Assembly (NCBI RefSeq): GCF_903652925.1
Contig: NZ_CAHLAR010000016.1
Coordinates: 56,626 to 120,625 of the forward strand
Reading direction: 5' to 3'
DNA: 64,000 nucleotides
DNA from: Achromobacter anxifer
GTDB lineage: Bacteria > Pseudomonadota > Gammaproteobacteria > Burkholderiales > Burkholderiaceae_B
Positions 1-7,969 of the stretch are shown piece by piece. Both the position numbers and the translations under genes were made by a program. The notes beneath the pieces were generated by a model. It saw only the letters and a program-made list of their open reading frames with translations, searched no databases and had not been told where the DNA came from. How positions within the stretch are numbered: position 1 is the first letter of the stretch; every line of letters starts with the position of its first letter.

Positions 1-674
1 TTCCAATCCGTATTGGCTTTGATTCCGTAGCCGTAGCAGATGTGGACGGCGGTTTCGCACTTGAGCCCTTCAATGGCCCGTTCCAGCGTGGCAACGCCCC
101 AATCATTCACTTCGTCAAAGAACACGTTGAATGCGGGCTCGTCGAACTGGATGATGTCGACGCCAGCGGCTTCCAGCTCCCTGGCTTCCTGATTGAGGAT
201 CTTGGCGAATTCCCAGGCCAGTTTTTCGCGGCTTTGGTAGTGGCTGTCATAAAGCGTGTCGATCATCGTCATGGGGCCGGGCAAGGCCCATTTGATCGGC
301 TGCTTGGTCTGCTGGCGCAGGAACTTGGCGTCTTCGACAAACACGGGCTTGCGGCGAGCCACGGCGCCCACGACGGTCGGCACGCTCGCGTCATAGCGAT
401 CGCGAATCCTGACGGTCTTGCGGTTCTCGAAATCCACGCCGTCCAGGTGTTCGATGAACGTCGTCACGAAATGCTGGCGCGTCTGTTCGCCATCGCTGAC
501 GATATCGATACCGGCGTGCTGCTGTTCCTGCAGCGACAGGCGCAGGGCATCGTGCTTGCCCTCGGCCAGGCCCTCATCCTGCAATTTCCAGGGCGACCAG
601 AGTTTCTCGGGTTCAGCAAGCCAGGAGGGTTTGGGCAGGCTGCCGGCGGTCGAGGTGGGGAGCAATTTCTTCAC
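1..674 (-). CDS. mesD: Core methionine synthase MesD (cobalamin- and folate-independent), 3' end beyond window
   Basis: The visible part is about 224 codons of a protein resembling the C-terminal catalytic half of MetE. It runs off the left edge without a stop. Readable features are a start LLPTSTAGSLPKPSWL, the block DIVSDGEQTRQHF, the MetE-type QFDEPAFN and, at the window edge, HICYGYG, whose HxC matches the first two zinc ligands of MetE. A GTG start at 674 fits: AAGG lies 8 nt upstream, and the next gene upstream, mesX, stops 27 nt before it. The MetE N-terminal folate-binding half is absent. Known family: MesD methylates homocysteine without a folate donor, needs oxygen and works with MesX (DUF1852). 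Both genes are adjacent here, so the assignment is firm; the methyl donor is not known from sequence. Confidence 0.9.
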   Translation of the reverse strand, partial: MKKLLPTSTAGSLPKPSWLAEPEKLWSPWKLQDEGLAEGKHDALRLSLQEQQHAGIDIVSDGEQTRQHFVTTFIEHLDGVDFENRKTVRIRDRYDASVPTVVGAVARRKPVFVEDAKFLRQQTKQPIKWALPGPMTMIDTLYDSHYQSREKLAWEFAKILNQEARELEAAGVDIIQFDEPAFNVFFDEVNDWGVATLERAIEGLKCETAVHICYGYGIKANTDW

Positions 675-700
675 AATTAATGCCTTGGTGTTTTGATTGG

Positions 701-1684
701 TCAAAGAGGGTAGGTGGCGGACCACTGTTCAAGAATCGCCTGGTATGGCTTGATGAAGTGTTCTTCGACAAACCGTCCCTGCTCAATGGCCAGCTGGCTA
801 CGCTCCTCGCGGTCGTAGACAATCCGGGTCAATGAATAGTCCTGATGCTTCAAGCTGGGCTGGTAGGACTTTCCTGCCGCGGAATTCGCGTTGTAGATCT
901 CCGGCCGGTAGATCTTCTGGAAGGTGTCCATCGTGCTGATGGTGCTGATGAGCTCCAGATTGGTGTAATCGCTCAGCAAGTCGCCCGAAAAATAGAAGGC
1001 CAAAGGCGCGGCGCTGTTCGGGGGCATGAAGTAGCGAACCTTCATCCCCATTTTCTTGAAGTATTCGTCGGTCAGGGAATACTCATCCTGCAGGTATTCA
1101 ATGCCCAATACGGGGTGTTGGTTTTCCGTCCGCAGATAGGTCTTGCTGCTCGATACGCTCAGGCAGATGACGGGCGGCTTGCTGAAGTTTTCCTTGTAGG
1201 TGCTTGAATTCACAAAGCACTTGAACAGCTTCCCGTGCAGGTCGCCAAAATTCTCCGGCGTGCTGAATCCCTGCTGATTCTTGGTGTGTTCCAGCAGCAG
1301 CACGCTGAAGTCATAGTCCCGCACGTAAGAGGAAAAATTATTCCCCACGATGCCTTCGATGCGCTCATTGGTTTTGCGATCGAGGATGCTCGTCTTCAAG
1401 ACTTCAATCAAAGGCAGGGCATTGCCGCCGCTTGCGCCGTCGATGCTCATTTCGACCGAAATGATTTCGAGGTTGACCGTGTAGCGGTCGCCTTTGGGGT
1501 TGTCCCAATGCGCCAGGGCATTGAAACGGTTGTCTATCATCTTGAGGGTGTTGCGCAGGTTCTCCTGGCGACTCGTTCCCCTCGCGAGATTGGCAAAGTT
1601 GGTGGTGATCCGCGTATTGTCCGAAGGACGGTAGTCCTCATCGAAGCAAATGCTCTTGATGGCAAATGTGAACTCTTTACTCAT
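701..1684 (-). CDS. mesX: MesX, DUF1852 partner protein of methionine synthase MesD
   Basis: This encodes 327 residues with no signal peptide or membrane segment. It matches the DUF1852 family in length and in blocks such as SICFDEDYRPSDNTRITTNFANLARG near the N-terminus (in part) and GMKVRYFMPPNSAAPL in the second half. DUF1852 proteins almost always sit next to mesD, and genetic work on other proteobacteria showed they are required for MesD function; the biochemical role is unknown. The gene is first in a two-gene unit with mesD 27 nt downstream. Codon use is less GC-rich than in the flanking genes, which may hint at an older transfer. The start ATG at 1684 has only a weak Shine-Dalgarno sequence. 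A MetR-box-like palindrome lies 147 nt upstream. Confidence 0.9.
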   Translation of the reverse strand: MSKEFTFAIKSICFDEDYRPSDNTRITTNFANLARGTSRQENLRNTLKMIDNRFNALAHWDNPKGDRYTVNLEIISVEMSIDGASGGNALPLIEVLKTSILDRKTNERIEGIVGNNFSSYVRDYDFSVLLLEHTKNQQGFSTPENFGDLHGKLFKCFVNSSTYKENFSKPPVICLSVSSSKTYLRTENQHPVLGIEYLQDEYSLTDEYFKKMGMKVRYFMPPNSAAPLAFYFSGDLLSDYTNLELISTISTMDTFQKIYRPEIYNANSAAGKSYQPSLKHQDYSLTRIVYDREERSQLAIEQGRFVEEHFIKPYQAILEQWSATYPL

Positions 1685-2019
1685 GGTGATCTGCTGCCCT
1701 AATTCCCAAAATAAAACCCGCGTCTGTTTCTTGCTTTTTTCAGTGCTGCTCTTTTTCTTGTTCTATTCAGCAGCCTTGGCATTGGCGGTACAGGGGGCGT
1801 AGTTTATGTTGGGTTATCCATGAATAAAAGTGAATTGATTTCATAAAATCATTAGATTCACTCATAAGGCGAGGGAGAGGGGATATGCCTGCCGTGGCGC
1901 GCAGTCCGAGCTGCGTTTCGGCCGGGCACGGGGGAGCAAACCGCGCCGCCAGTCTGGCCGGCCGGGGTTCTGCTGAAGGGATCAGGATTGGAGTGCGGAG
2001 CGGCTGTCTCCGCGTGGCA
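1685..2019. promoter_or_regulatory. Intergenic region between metR and mesX, presumed mesXD promoter
   Basis: This is 335 nt without a credible gene. Roughly 1720-1860 is strikingly AT-rich for this chromosome and carries the palindromes described separately at 1831-1851. The part next to metR (1861-2019) is GC-rich and looks like the metR 3' flank. The mesXD promoter most likely lies on the minus strand between about 1830 and 1700, but I cannot fix a -35/-10 pair with confidence. Confidence 0.5.
1831..1843. promoter_or_regulatory. MetR-box-like operator upstream of mesX
   Basis: TGAA-TTGAT-TTCA matches the MetR consensus TGAA-N5-TTCA exactly in its arms. It overlaps a second near-palindrome, TGATTTCATAAAATCA at 1836-1851. 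The site lies in the AT-rich part of the metR-mesX gap, 147 nt upstream of the mesX start, a normal distance for LysR-type activation. Consensus knowledge comes from enteric metE/metH; the assignment here is inference supported by the adjacent metR gene. Confidence 0.6.
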
Positions 2020-2910
2020 TCAAGCCGCGGCAGGCCTTTTCGCTTGCTCGAAAAATGCGCGCATGTAGTCGATGCCGACGTCCGCCTCGCGAGCGCCCAG
2101 GTAGATGTGCTTGGCTATGCCTTTCTTGCCCAGCCGGACCGGCACGACATCCATCGTGTCCGCGTACTCCAGCACCAGCCAGCGCGGCAACGCCGCCACC
2201 CCGCGGCCGCTGGCGACCATCTGCATCATGATGTCCGTGGTTTCGATGGCCTTGTGGCGCTTGGGCGTGATGCCGGCCGGCGTCAGGAACATGTTGTAGA
2301 TGTCGAGCCTGTCGACAGGCACCGGATAGGCCACCAGCACTTCGTTGCCGAGCTGCTTGGGGGTGACGTACTCCGCCTTGGCAAGCGGGTGGTTGCCGGC
2401 GACCACCAGCACTTGCTCGTAGTCGAAAACAGGCTCGAACACGAGGCCGGGCTTGTTCAGCGGATCGGGCGTGACCAGCAGGTCGATTTCGTAGCCGAAC
2501 AGCGCCCCGATGCCCCCGAACTGGAATTTCTGCTTCACGTCCACATCCACGTCCGGCCAGGCCGCCAGATACGGGGAGACGATCTTCAGCAGCCACTGGT
2601 AGCAGGGATGACATTCCATGCCGATGCGCAGCGACCCGCGCTCTCCCTGGGCGAACTGGCGCAGACGTTCTTCAGCCAGGTTCAGTTGCGGCAATACCCG
2701 GTTGGCTACCGCCAACAGGTATTGGCCGGCTTGCGTGAGTCTCAGGCTGCGGCCTTCTCGTAGCCAGATGTCGGTGCCCAGCTGCTGTTCCAGCTTCTTC
2801 ATGCTGTGGCTGAGCGCCGACTGCGTCACGTGCAGGACGCCTGCGGCCGCGGTCAGCGAGCCTTGTTTTTCGACTTCCTGCACGATGGACAAATGGATGC
2901 GATCAAGCAT
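2020..2910 (-). CDS. metR: LysR-family regulator MetR
   Basis: This is a 296-residue LysR regulator. The winged helix-turn-helix is at about residues 17-45 (SLTAAAGVLHVTQSALSHSM), followed by the co-inducer domain. The opening MLDRIHLSIVQEVEKQGSL and the later block GMECHPCYQWL are typical of MetR, which activates methionine synthase genes in response to homocysteine. An ATG at 2910 is preferred over the TTG two codons upstream. The gene lies directly upstream of and in the same direction as mesX-mesD, with a MetR-type palindrome in between, so control of that pair and possibly itself is the likely job. Confidence 0.85.
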   Translation of the reverse strand: MLDRIHLSIVQEVEKQGSLTAAAGVLHVTQSALSHSMKKLEQQLGTDIWLREGRSLRLTQAGQYLLAVANRVLPQLNLAEERLRQFAQGERGSLRIGMECHPCYQWLLKIVSPYLAAWPDVDVDVKQKFQFGGIGALFGYEIDLLVTPDPLNKPGLVFEPVFDYEQVLVVAGNHPLAKAEYVTPKQLGNEVLVAYPVPVDRLDIYNMFLTPAGITPKRHKAIETTDIMMQMVASGRGVAALPRWLVLEYADTMDVVPVRLGKKGIAKHIYLGAREADVGIDYMRAFFEQAKRPAAA

Positions 2911-2984
2911 GATCAATGATCAGAATTCATGGTTTGGCGAGAGTTGGGAATCTTACTTCACCGTTTTGCAGGATGCGCCGGCGC

Positions 2985-3932
2985 TCACGGGTGCCACTGG
3001 ACATGCTCGACGCGGTCTCGTCCGTTGTTCTTGGCCGCATACAGCTGCCGATCCACGGCCTTGATGAAGCCGGCGCGGTCTGCCTGTCCGTCAGGCATCA
3101 CCGTGCCCGCTCCTATGCTGACGGTAATGCGCCGGCCGTGGGGCGACAGTGCGTGCACGATGGACTTCTTCTGCAGCAAGCGCTGGCAGCGTTCCGCGAC
3201 TTTTCGCGCCACCGCGGCGTCGGCGTCGGGCAGCAGCACGACAAATTCCTCCCCGCCGTAGCGGGCTACCAGATCGCGAGGGCCGTCCAGCGCCAGGCTC
3301 AGCGTCTGGGCGATTTCCACCAGGCAATTGTCGCCTTGAGTGTGGCCATACAAATCGTTGTATTGCTTGAAAAAATCGACGTCGAACAGCAACACGGACA
3401 GCGGCAGGCGCGCGTCGCGCGCGCGCTCCCACTCCAATTCAAAACTGCTGTCGAAGCGGCGGCGGTTGGCAATATTCGTCAGGCCATCCTTGAAAGAGAG
3501 CACCTCCAGCTCTTTCTGCAGGCTCAGCAGCTTTTCCTCGGTCTTCTTGCGTTCGGTGATGTCGAACATGAAGCCGATCAGCGCTTCGACTTCGCCCTTG
3601 TCGTTGCGCATGACGTGCACGACGTCGCGAATCCAGACATAGCCGTTGTCCTTGGTCAGCGCGCGGTAGTCCGCCTCGTGATCGACGCCGGCCTGGGATT
3701 GGGTGACGCAGAAATTCACCACGTATTCGCGGTCTTCCGGATGCATGCGCATGGCCCAGTCCTCCACGCTCACCCAGCTTTCAACGTTCCAGCCCAGCAA
3801 CGTCTCGATCTGGGGCCCGATGTAGGCGAACTTCATGGTGGCCCAATCGATCTTCCAGGGAATCGCCTTGGTCGATTCCAGTAGGGTTCGGTACACCGCG
3901 TTGTCATCAAAAAGCTTGTTTTCGCTGGGCAT
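2985..3932 (-). CDS. PAS-GGDEF diguanylate cyclase
   Basis: This 315-residue soluble protein has a PAS/PAC sensor at about residues 10-130 (closing FMFDITERKK), a short linker helix and a GGDEF domain from about 145. Catalytic signatures are present: FKDGLTNIANRRRFD at about 147-161, FDVDFFKQYND, and RYGGEEF with GGEEF at 226-230. The enzyme should make cyclic-di-GMP from two GTP. The RxxD inhibitory site normally ending six residues before GGEEF reads GPRD here (residues 217-220), so product inhibition through that site is probably lost. There is no membrane segment, so sensing is cytoplasmic; the PAS ligand is unknown. A GAGGAGAG ribosome site precedes the ATG at 3932. It is divergent from the small lipoprotein gene at 4073. 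Confidence 0.9.
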   Translation of the reverse strand: MPSENKLFDDNAVYRTLLESTKAIPWKIDWATMKFAYIGPQIETLLGWNVESWVSVEDWAMRMHPEDREYVVNFCVTQSQAGVDHEADYRALTKDNGYVWIRDVVHVMRNDKGEVEALIGFMFDITERKKTEEKLLSLQKELEVLSFKDGLTNIANRRRFDSSFELEWERARDARLPLSVLLFDVDFFKQYNDLYGHTQGDNCLVEIAQTLSLALDGPRDLVARYGGEEFVVLLPDADAAVARKVAERCQRLLQKKSIVHALSPHGRRITVSIGAGTVMPDGQADRAGFIKAVDRQLYAAKNNGRDRVEHVQWHP

Positions 3933-4072
3933 GCCCGGTCTCTCCTCGATCCGAACGAACCAGCCACTTTAGCCCGAACCCGCCATCCGGGGCATCGCAT
4001 TGCGTGTAACGTATAGGGTAGAGGCCCAGGTTTTCCGGCACATCGGCCCGTGCCGCCAGCGGGAACCACAAC

Positions 4073-4327
4073 ATGATGAATCCCTTCAACCGGACACTGC
4101 GACCCATACTCCTCGCCGTCGCATGCGCGTCGCTTGCCGCCTGCGCAAACAATCCGCCCCAGCGGACCGACCTCGAATACCGCAGCCGCCCGCCTTCCAC
4201 CGGGCAGGAAGCGCGGCCCGTCGGCGGTTCCTCGGATGAGCGCCTGACCATACAGTCCGGCGAAGGGGAACGATTGAACCTTCCCTGGTTCGTCCGAGAT
4301 ACGCAGGAATGGATCAACAACAACTGA
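4073..4327 (+). CDS. Small putative lipoprotein
   Basis: This encodes 84 residues. A basic N-terminus and hydrophobic stretch end in a lipobox, Leu21-Ala-Ala-Cys24, predicting lipid attachment at Cys24 and an envelope location. The mature part of about 60 residues is polar and ends LPWFVRDTQEWINNN. I do not recognise a named family. The start is the first of two tandem ATG codons. It is divergent from the diguanylate cyclase across 140 nt and convergent with the flavin oxidoreductase that follows. Confidence 0.7.
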   Translation: MMNPFNRTLRPILLAVACASLAACANNPPQRTDLEYRSRPPSTGQEARPVGGSSDERLTIQSGEGERLNLPWFVRDTQEWINNN

Positions 4328-4441
4328 GCGCAATTCAGCGGCAGGCGTTTCCGATTCGGCGGCAGAAGTCAGGTCGCGGCGTGCGCAGCCAAGGACGCAC
4401 GACCGTGCAGCCTGACGCGCCCGCCGCAAGACAAAGCCGCA

Positions 4442-5614
4442 TCAACCGCCCGCCGCCGAAACGCCCTCGACAGCCCGACTGCGTTCCTCGCGATGCCGCG
4501 CCGCGTTGGCCAGGTCGGCTATCGGCGCAAGCAGCCCGCGGTCGAAGGCTTCAAGTGTTTCGCCGGCGCGCAGCCGTGCCGGCCAGTCGGAGTGGGTAAG
4601 CGCGCCGCGGCCCAGGGAAACGAAGTCCGCCTCGCTTCTGGCCATCATCCCATCGGCCTGCGCCGGATCATGCAGCGAGCCGTTGGCCAGCACCGGGACC
4701 GGAACGTGTTGCCGCGCCAGGGCGGCCAGGCTGGGGCCTTGTTCTCCAAAAGCCGGGCGCCAGGCCTCGAATTCCGTGGTGTGCAGATAATCGATGGGTT
4801 GCGCGCCCAGCGTGCCGAAGATCTGCGCCGCATCCGCCGCGCCGCCTTCCCACTTGTGCGTGAAGTCATTGACCTTGCCTTGCGAACTGCGCACGCCCAC
4901 GACAAAGCGCTGTCCCGTGGACTGGCGAACAGCCTGGATGACCTCCACGGTCAGGCGCAGGCGATTGTCCAGGCTGCCGCCGTAGCGGTCCTCGCGCAGG
5001 TTGGTGTGCGAAGTGAGGAACTGGTCGAGCAGGTAGCCGTTGGCCCCATGTATCTCGACGCCGTCGAAGCCGGCTTCCCGAGCCCTGCGCGCCGCCTGCG
5101 CGAAGCCGTCTATGGCCCCTGCGATGTCCTCGTCCGACATGGCTTCAGGCATCCGGTACGGCCCGTCGCCGCGATAGAACGCCATCTGCTGTCCCTTGGG
5201 CTGTACGGCCGACGGGCCCTTGGTCGTACCGCAATGGGGATTGCCCTGTGACAGCGCGCCCGCATGCATGAGTTGCGCGATGATGCGGCCGCCTTGCGCA
5301 TGCACGCGGTCGACCACGGCGCGCCAGGCGTCGCGCTGGGCGTCGTCGGCCAGGCCGGGCTGGAACAGATAGCCCTGCGCATGCGCCTTGTCGGTGTAGA
5401 TGCCTTCGGTGATCACCAGGCCGAAGCCGCCGGCGGCGTAGGCGGCGTAGTAGTCGGCCATTTGCGGCGTGGCGCGGCCGTCCGCCGTCGCGCTGACCCG
5501 GGTCATGGGCGCGACGGCGAGGCGATTGGCCAGGTTCAAGCCCCTGTCCAGCCGCAGGGGGGTGAACAGCCCGGCGTGCGCGGCGTCGTCGAGACGATGG
5601 TCGGGCGCGCCCAT
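4442..5614 (-). CDS. Old Yellow Enzyme family NADH:flavin oxidoreductase
   Basis: This 390-residue TIM-barrel FMN enzyme has the N-terminal ANRLAVAPMTR and the active-site segment EIHGANGYLLDQFL; His189 and Asn192 are the substrate-binding pair. SHTNLREDRYGG and the C-terminal FVSLGRGALTHSDWP (FMN phosphate region) are also present. Family members reduce activated C=C bonds of enones, nitro-alkenes or cyclic imides using NAD(P)H. The gene begins 1 nt after the stop of the Rid-family gene, so the two form one minus-strand operon. A divergent LysR gene at 6151 probably controls it. The natural substrate cannot be read from the sequence. Confidence 0.9.
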   Translation of the reverse strand: MGAPDHRLDDAAHAGLFTPLRLDRGLNLANRLAVAPMTRVSATADGRATPQMADYYAAYAAGGFGLVITEGIYTDKAHAQGYLFQPGLADDAQRDAWRAVVDRVHAQGGRIIAQLMHAGALSQGNPHCGTTKGPSAVQPKGQQMAFYRGDGPYRMPEAMSDEDIAGAIDGFAQAARRAREAGFDGVEIHGANGYLLDQFLTSHTNLREDRYGGSLDNRLRLTVEVIQAVRQSTGQRFVVGVRSSQGKVNDFTHKWEGGAADAAQIFGTLGAQPIDYLHTTEFEAWRPAFGEQGPSLAALARQHVPVPVLANGSLHDPAQADGMMARSEADFVSLGRGALTHSDWPARLRAGETLEAFDRGLLAPIADLANAARHREERSRAVEGVSAAGG

Positions 5615-5615
5615 G

Positions 5616-6011
5616 TCAGCGGCCCTCCTGCGGACGCACGGCGGCGATGGCCTCGATCTCGATCATGGCGGCGGGGTCGTAGAGCGCCTTGATCTCGGCG
5701 ATGGTGTCGGCCGGATAGGGGGCCGAGAAGTGGCGGCGGCGCAGCGTCACGACGTCCTGGAAATGGCCCATGTCGGTGACGAAGATGGTGACCTTGATGA
5801 CGTCCTTCAGGCTGGAGCCGCCTGCTTCCAGCGCGCGGCGCAAGTTCAGGAAGGCTTGCTCGCCCTGCGCAAGAAAGCCGCCGTCGACGATCTTGCCGTC
5901 GTCGCCGGCGCCCGCCTGGCCGGAGATGAACAGCAGGTTGCCGAACTGGATGCCCTGCGACAGCAGGAAGGGTTCGTAGTTGTCGGGCTGGGTGATGACG
6001 CGCTGTAGCAT
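5616..6011 (-). CDS. Rid (YjgF/YER057c/UK114) family protein lacking the deaminase arginine
   Basis: This 131-residue protein of the Rid fold has recognisable family blocks: LLFISGQAGAGDDGKIVDG, FVTDMGHFQDV and the C-terminal IEIEAIAAVR. In RidA the catalytic Arg105 sits in a PARS segment; the equivalent segment here reads YPADT, with Asp102 in that place. The protein therefore probably belongs to a subgroup without 2-aminoacrylate deaminase activity, whose members are often linked to degradation pathways. The ATG at 6011 is chosen over longer starts because an AAGGAAA ribosome site lies just upstream and the protein then has normal family length. It is co-transcribed with the downstream Old Yellow Enzyme gene. 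Confidence 0.85.
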   Translation of the reverse strand: MLQRVITQPDNYEPFLLSQGIQFGNLLFISGQAGAGDDGKIVDGGFLAQGEQAFLNLRRALEAGGSSLKDVIKVTIFVTDMGHFQDVVTLRRRHFSAPYPADTIAEIKALYDPAAMIEIEAIAAVRPQEGR

Positions 6012-6125
6012 GATGCGATTTCCTTCATTTATGGTTGAGTGGTGGATCAGCCCGAAAATCGCTGATCCATGCCGTAAATGTAGGGATGTACAGCGGTGGT
6101 GACAAAGGTTCATTTGTCAGCTATA

Positions 6126-6144
6126 AGATGAGAAAAACTCATCT
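6126..6144. promoter_or_regulatory. Perfect LysR-type operator (T-N11-A) between the Rid and LysR genes
   Basis: The arms AGATGAG and CTCATCT are perfect inverted repeats separated by AAAAA, and T6129 to A6141 gives the T-N11-A core of LysR-family sites. It ends 6 nt before the LysR start codon at 6151 and lies 115 nt upstream of the Rid start at 6011. That is suited to repressing its own gene while controlling the divergent operon. Confidence 0.65.
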
Positions 6145-6150
6145 GAAATC

Positions 6151-7062
6151 ATGCAACGCCGATCTCTTCCGCTTTCCGGACTGCGTGTGTTCGAAGCCGC
6201 CGCGCGCCTGGGCAGTTTCAAGGCGGCCGCCCAGGAACTGGCCGTCACGCCCACCGCCGTCAGCCACCAGATCCGCGCGCTGGAAGCGCAGACCGGACTG
6301 GCGCTGTTCGACCGCCACGTGCGCAGGGTGTCGCTGACCGAAACGGGCGCTCAGCTGTATCCCGTGCTGCGCGACGGGTTCGATGCCTTCGAGGCGGCGC
6401 TGGCGCGGCTGACGCAGCAGCGCGCGCGGGCCCAGGTGACCATATCCGCGACCAACGCATTCACCGTGAAATGGCTGGTGCCGCGCATGGCGGATTTCCG
6501 CGGCCGGCATCCCGGCATCGACCTGCAGTTGCAGGCCAGCGATGACGTGGTCGATCTGCGGTCGACGGCGGTCGATATCGCGATCCGCTATGGCCGCGGG
6601 CCTTATCCCGGGCTGGTGACGCAGCCCCTGTTCACCGACCGCTTCGCGCCAGTGGCGAATCCGCGCCTGGACGTCGAATCGCCGGACGATCTGGCCCGTG
6701 TGCCCCTGATTCGTTTCGACTGGAAGCGGCCCCAGCCCGAGAACCCTACCTGGGAACGTTGGTTCGCGGTCGCGCGGCGGACTCAGCCGAGCCAGGCGAG
6801 CCAGCTGCGTTTTTCCGACGAGGGGCACGCCATCCAGGCGGCGGTTGCCGGCCATGGCGTTGCGCTGGTCAGCCTGGCCTTGATCTCCGAGGAACTGGAG
6901 GCCGGCCATCTGGCGCAGCCTTTCGGTCCAGTGATCGACGGGCATACCTATCATCTGGCCATGTATGCCGGCCGGCCGCCGTCGGCCGCGGTCCAGGCCG
7001 TGGCGCACTGGCTGAGCACGCAGGCGGGATCCGAAGGCTCCAGGCCTACCCCTTCTCCCTGA
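6151..7062 (+). CDS. LysR-family regulator, GcvA-like
   Basis: This 303-residue regulator opens LPLSGLRVFEAAARLGSFKAAA, the form typical of GcvA-type LysR proteins. The helix-turn-helix is at about residues 20-45 (ELAVTPTAVSHQIRALE), and the ligand domain covers about 90-295 with FTVKWLVPRMADF and the VDIAIRYGRG motif of this branch. It is divergent from the Rid/Old-Yellow-Enzyme operon across 139 nt that contain a perfect T-N11-A palindrome, so local control of that operon is likely. Its last 17 nt overlap the convergent LysR gene. Confidence 0.85.
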   Translation: MQRRSLPLSGLRVFEAAARLGSFKAAAQELAVTPTAVSHQIRALEAQTGLALFDRHVRRVSLTETGAQLYPVLRDGFDAFEAALARLTQQRARAQVTISATNAFTVKWLVPRMADFRGRHPGIDLQLQASDDVVDLRSTAVDIAIRYGRGPYPGLVTQPLFTDRFAPVANPRLDVESPDDLARVPLIRFDWKRPQPENPTWERWFAVARRTQPSQASQLRFSDEGHAIQAAVAGHGVALVSLALISEELEAGHLAQPFGPVIDGHTYHLAMYAGRPPSAAVQAVAHWLSTQAGSEGSRPTPSP

Positions 7063-7969
7063 ACGCCGCGAAGTCCTGCCAGCATCCCCGCGTGAACTCA
7101 TACAGGGCGTCTTGCGCCGTCAGCGGCGTGCGCCCCGCCAACCGCGCCAGCGCGTAGTGTCCCTGGCGCTGCGGATCGGGCGGGATAGGCACCTCGACCA
7201 GCAGTCCGGCTTCCTGCTGCCGGCGGGTGACGCAGATCACGCCCAGCAGCAGGGCGTCCGTGCGCAGCGCCAACTCGACCAGCGCGTCCAGGTTTTCGCA
7301 GCGGTGGGTGACCAACAGTTCGGGCGCGCCGCCCGGCCCCAGCGTTTCGGCCAGCCGTAGCGAGACTTCGGGGCTGAGCGTGGTGGAGGCAACGGGATAC
7401 TGCCGGATCTGGTCGATGCCTGGGCGCTTGTGGGCCAGGATGGGATGGCCCTTGCGGCAGACCAGGCCGGCGCGCAACGGGGGCAGGGGCCGGGTTTCCA
7501 GGTCGGCGGCGTCGTACAGCATGCGGGCGTCGCAGACCATGGCGTCCACGCGTTCGGCTCGCAGCATTTCCAGCAGCGCCGCGGTGGAGCCGAGTTCGAC
7601 GCCGATGCGGACTTGCGGATGGCGTTCGGCCATGTGGGCCAGGAAGGGCGAGAGCAGCAGGGACGCCGGGGCGGGGCTCAGCCCGATGCTCAGCGCGCCG
7701 GACTCGCCGCTGTGCAGGGTCTTGAGTTCGCGCTGCAGCTCCGCTTCCTCGAAGCGCATGCGGCGCGCGCGTTCGGCCACGCAGGCGCCGTAGGGCGTCA
7801 AGCGCACGCGGCGCGTGCCGCGGTCCAGCAGCGGCAGGCCGAGTTCGGCCTCCAGCGCCTGGATGCTGCGGCTGAGCGCGGGCTGCGACAGATTGACCGC
7901 GTCGGCCGCGCGCGAATAGGTGCCGTGTTCCACCACCGCCAGCAGGTGTTTGAGTTTCTGGAAATCCAT
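7046..7969 (-). CDS. LysR-family regulator, divergent from penicillin acylase
   Basis: This 307-residue LysR regulator has an N-terminal MDFQKLKHLLAVVEHGTYSRAA, a helix-turn-helix at about residues 18-43 (AVNLSQPALSRSIQALE) and a periplasmic-binding-like effector domain. The gene starts 153 nt from, and divergent to, the penicillin G acylase gene. The gap is AT-rich (7978-8020) and contains AATGCATT at 7998-8005. Control of the acylase is therefore a reasonable inference but is not shown. The 3' end overlaps the preceding convergent LysR gene by 17 nt. Confidence 0.85.
   Translation of the reverse strand: MDFQKLKHLLAVVEHGTYSRAADAVNLSQPALSRSIQALEAELGLPLLDRGTRRVRLTPYGACVAERARRMRFEEAELQRELKTLHSGESGALSIGLSPAPASLLLSPFLAHMAERHPQVRIGVELGSTAALLEMLRAERVDAMVCDARMLYDAADLETRPLPPLRAGLVCRKGHPILAHKRPGIDQIRQYPVASTTLSPEVSLRLAETLGPGGAPELLVTHRCENLDALVELALRTDALLLGVICVTRRQQEAGLLVEVPIPPDPQRQGHYALARLAGRTPLTAQDALYEFTRGCWQDFAAFREKG

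Noticed and set aside
42-680. A 212-codon plus-strand gene at the left edge
   Set aside because: It is antisense to mesD, whose reverse-strand translation shows MetE motifs through to the window edge.
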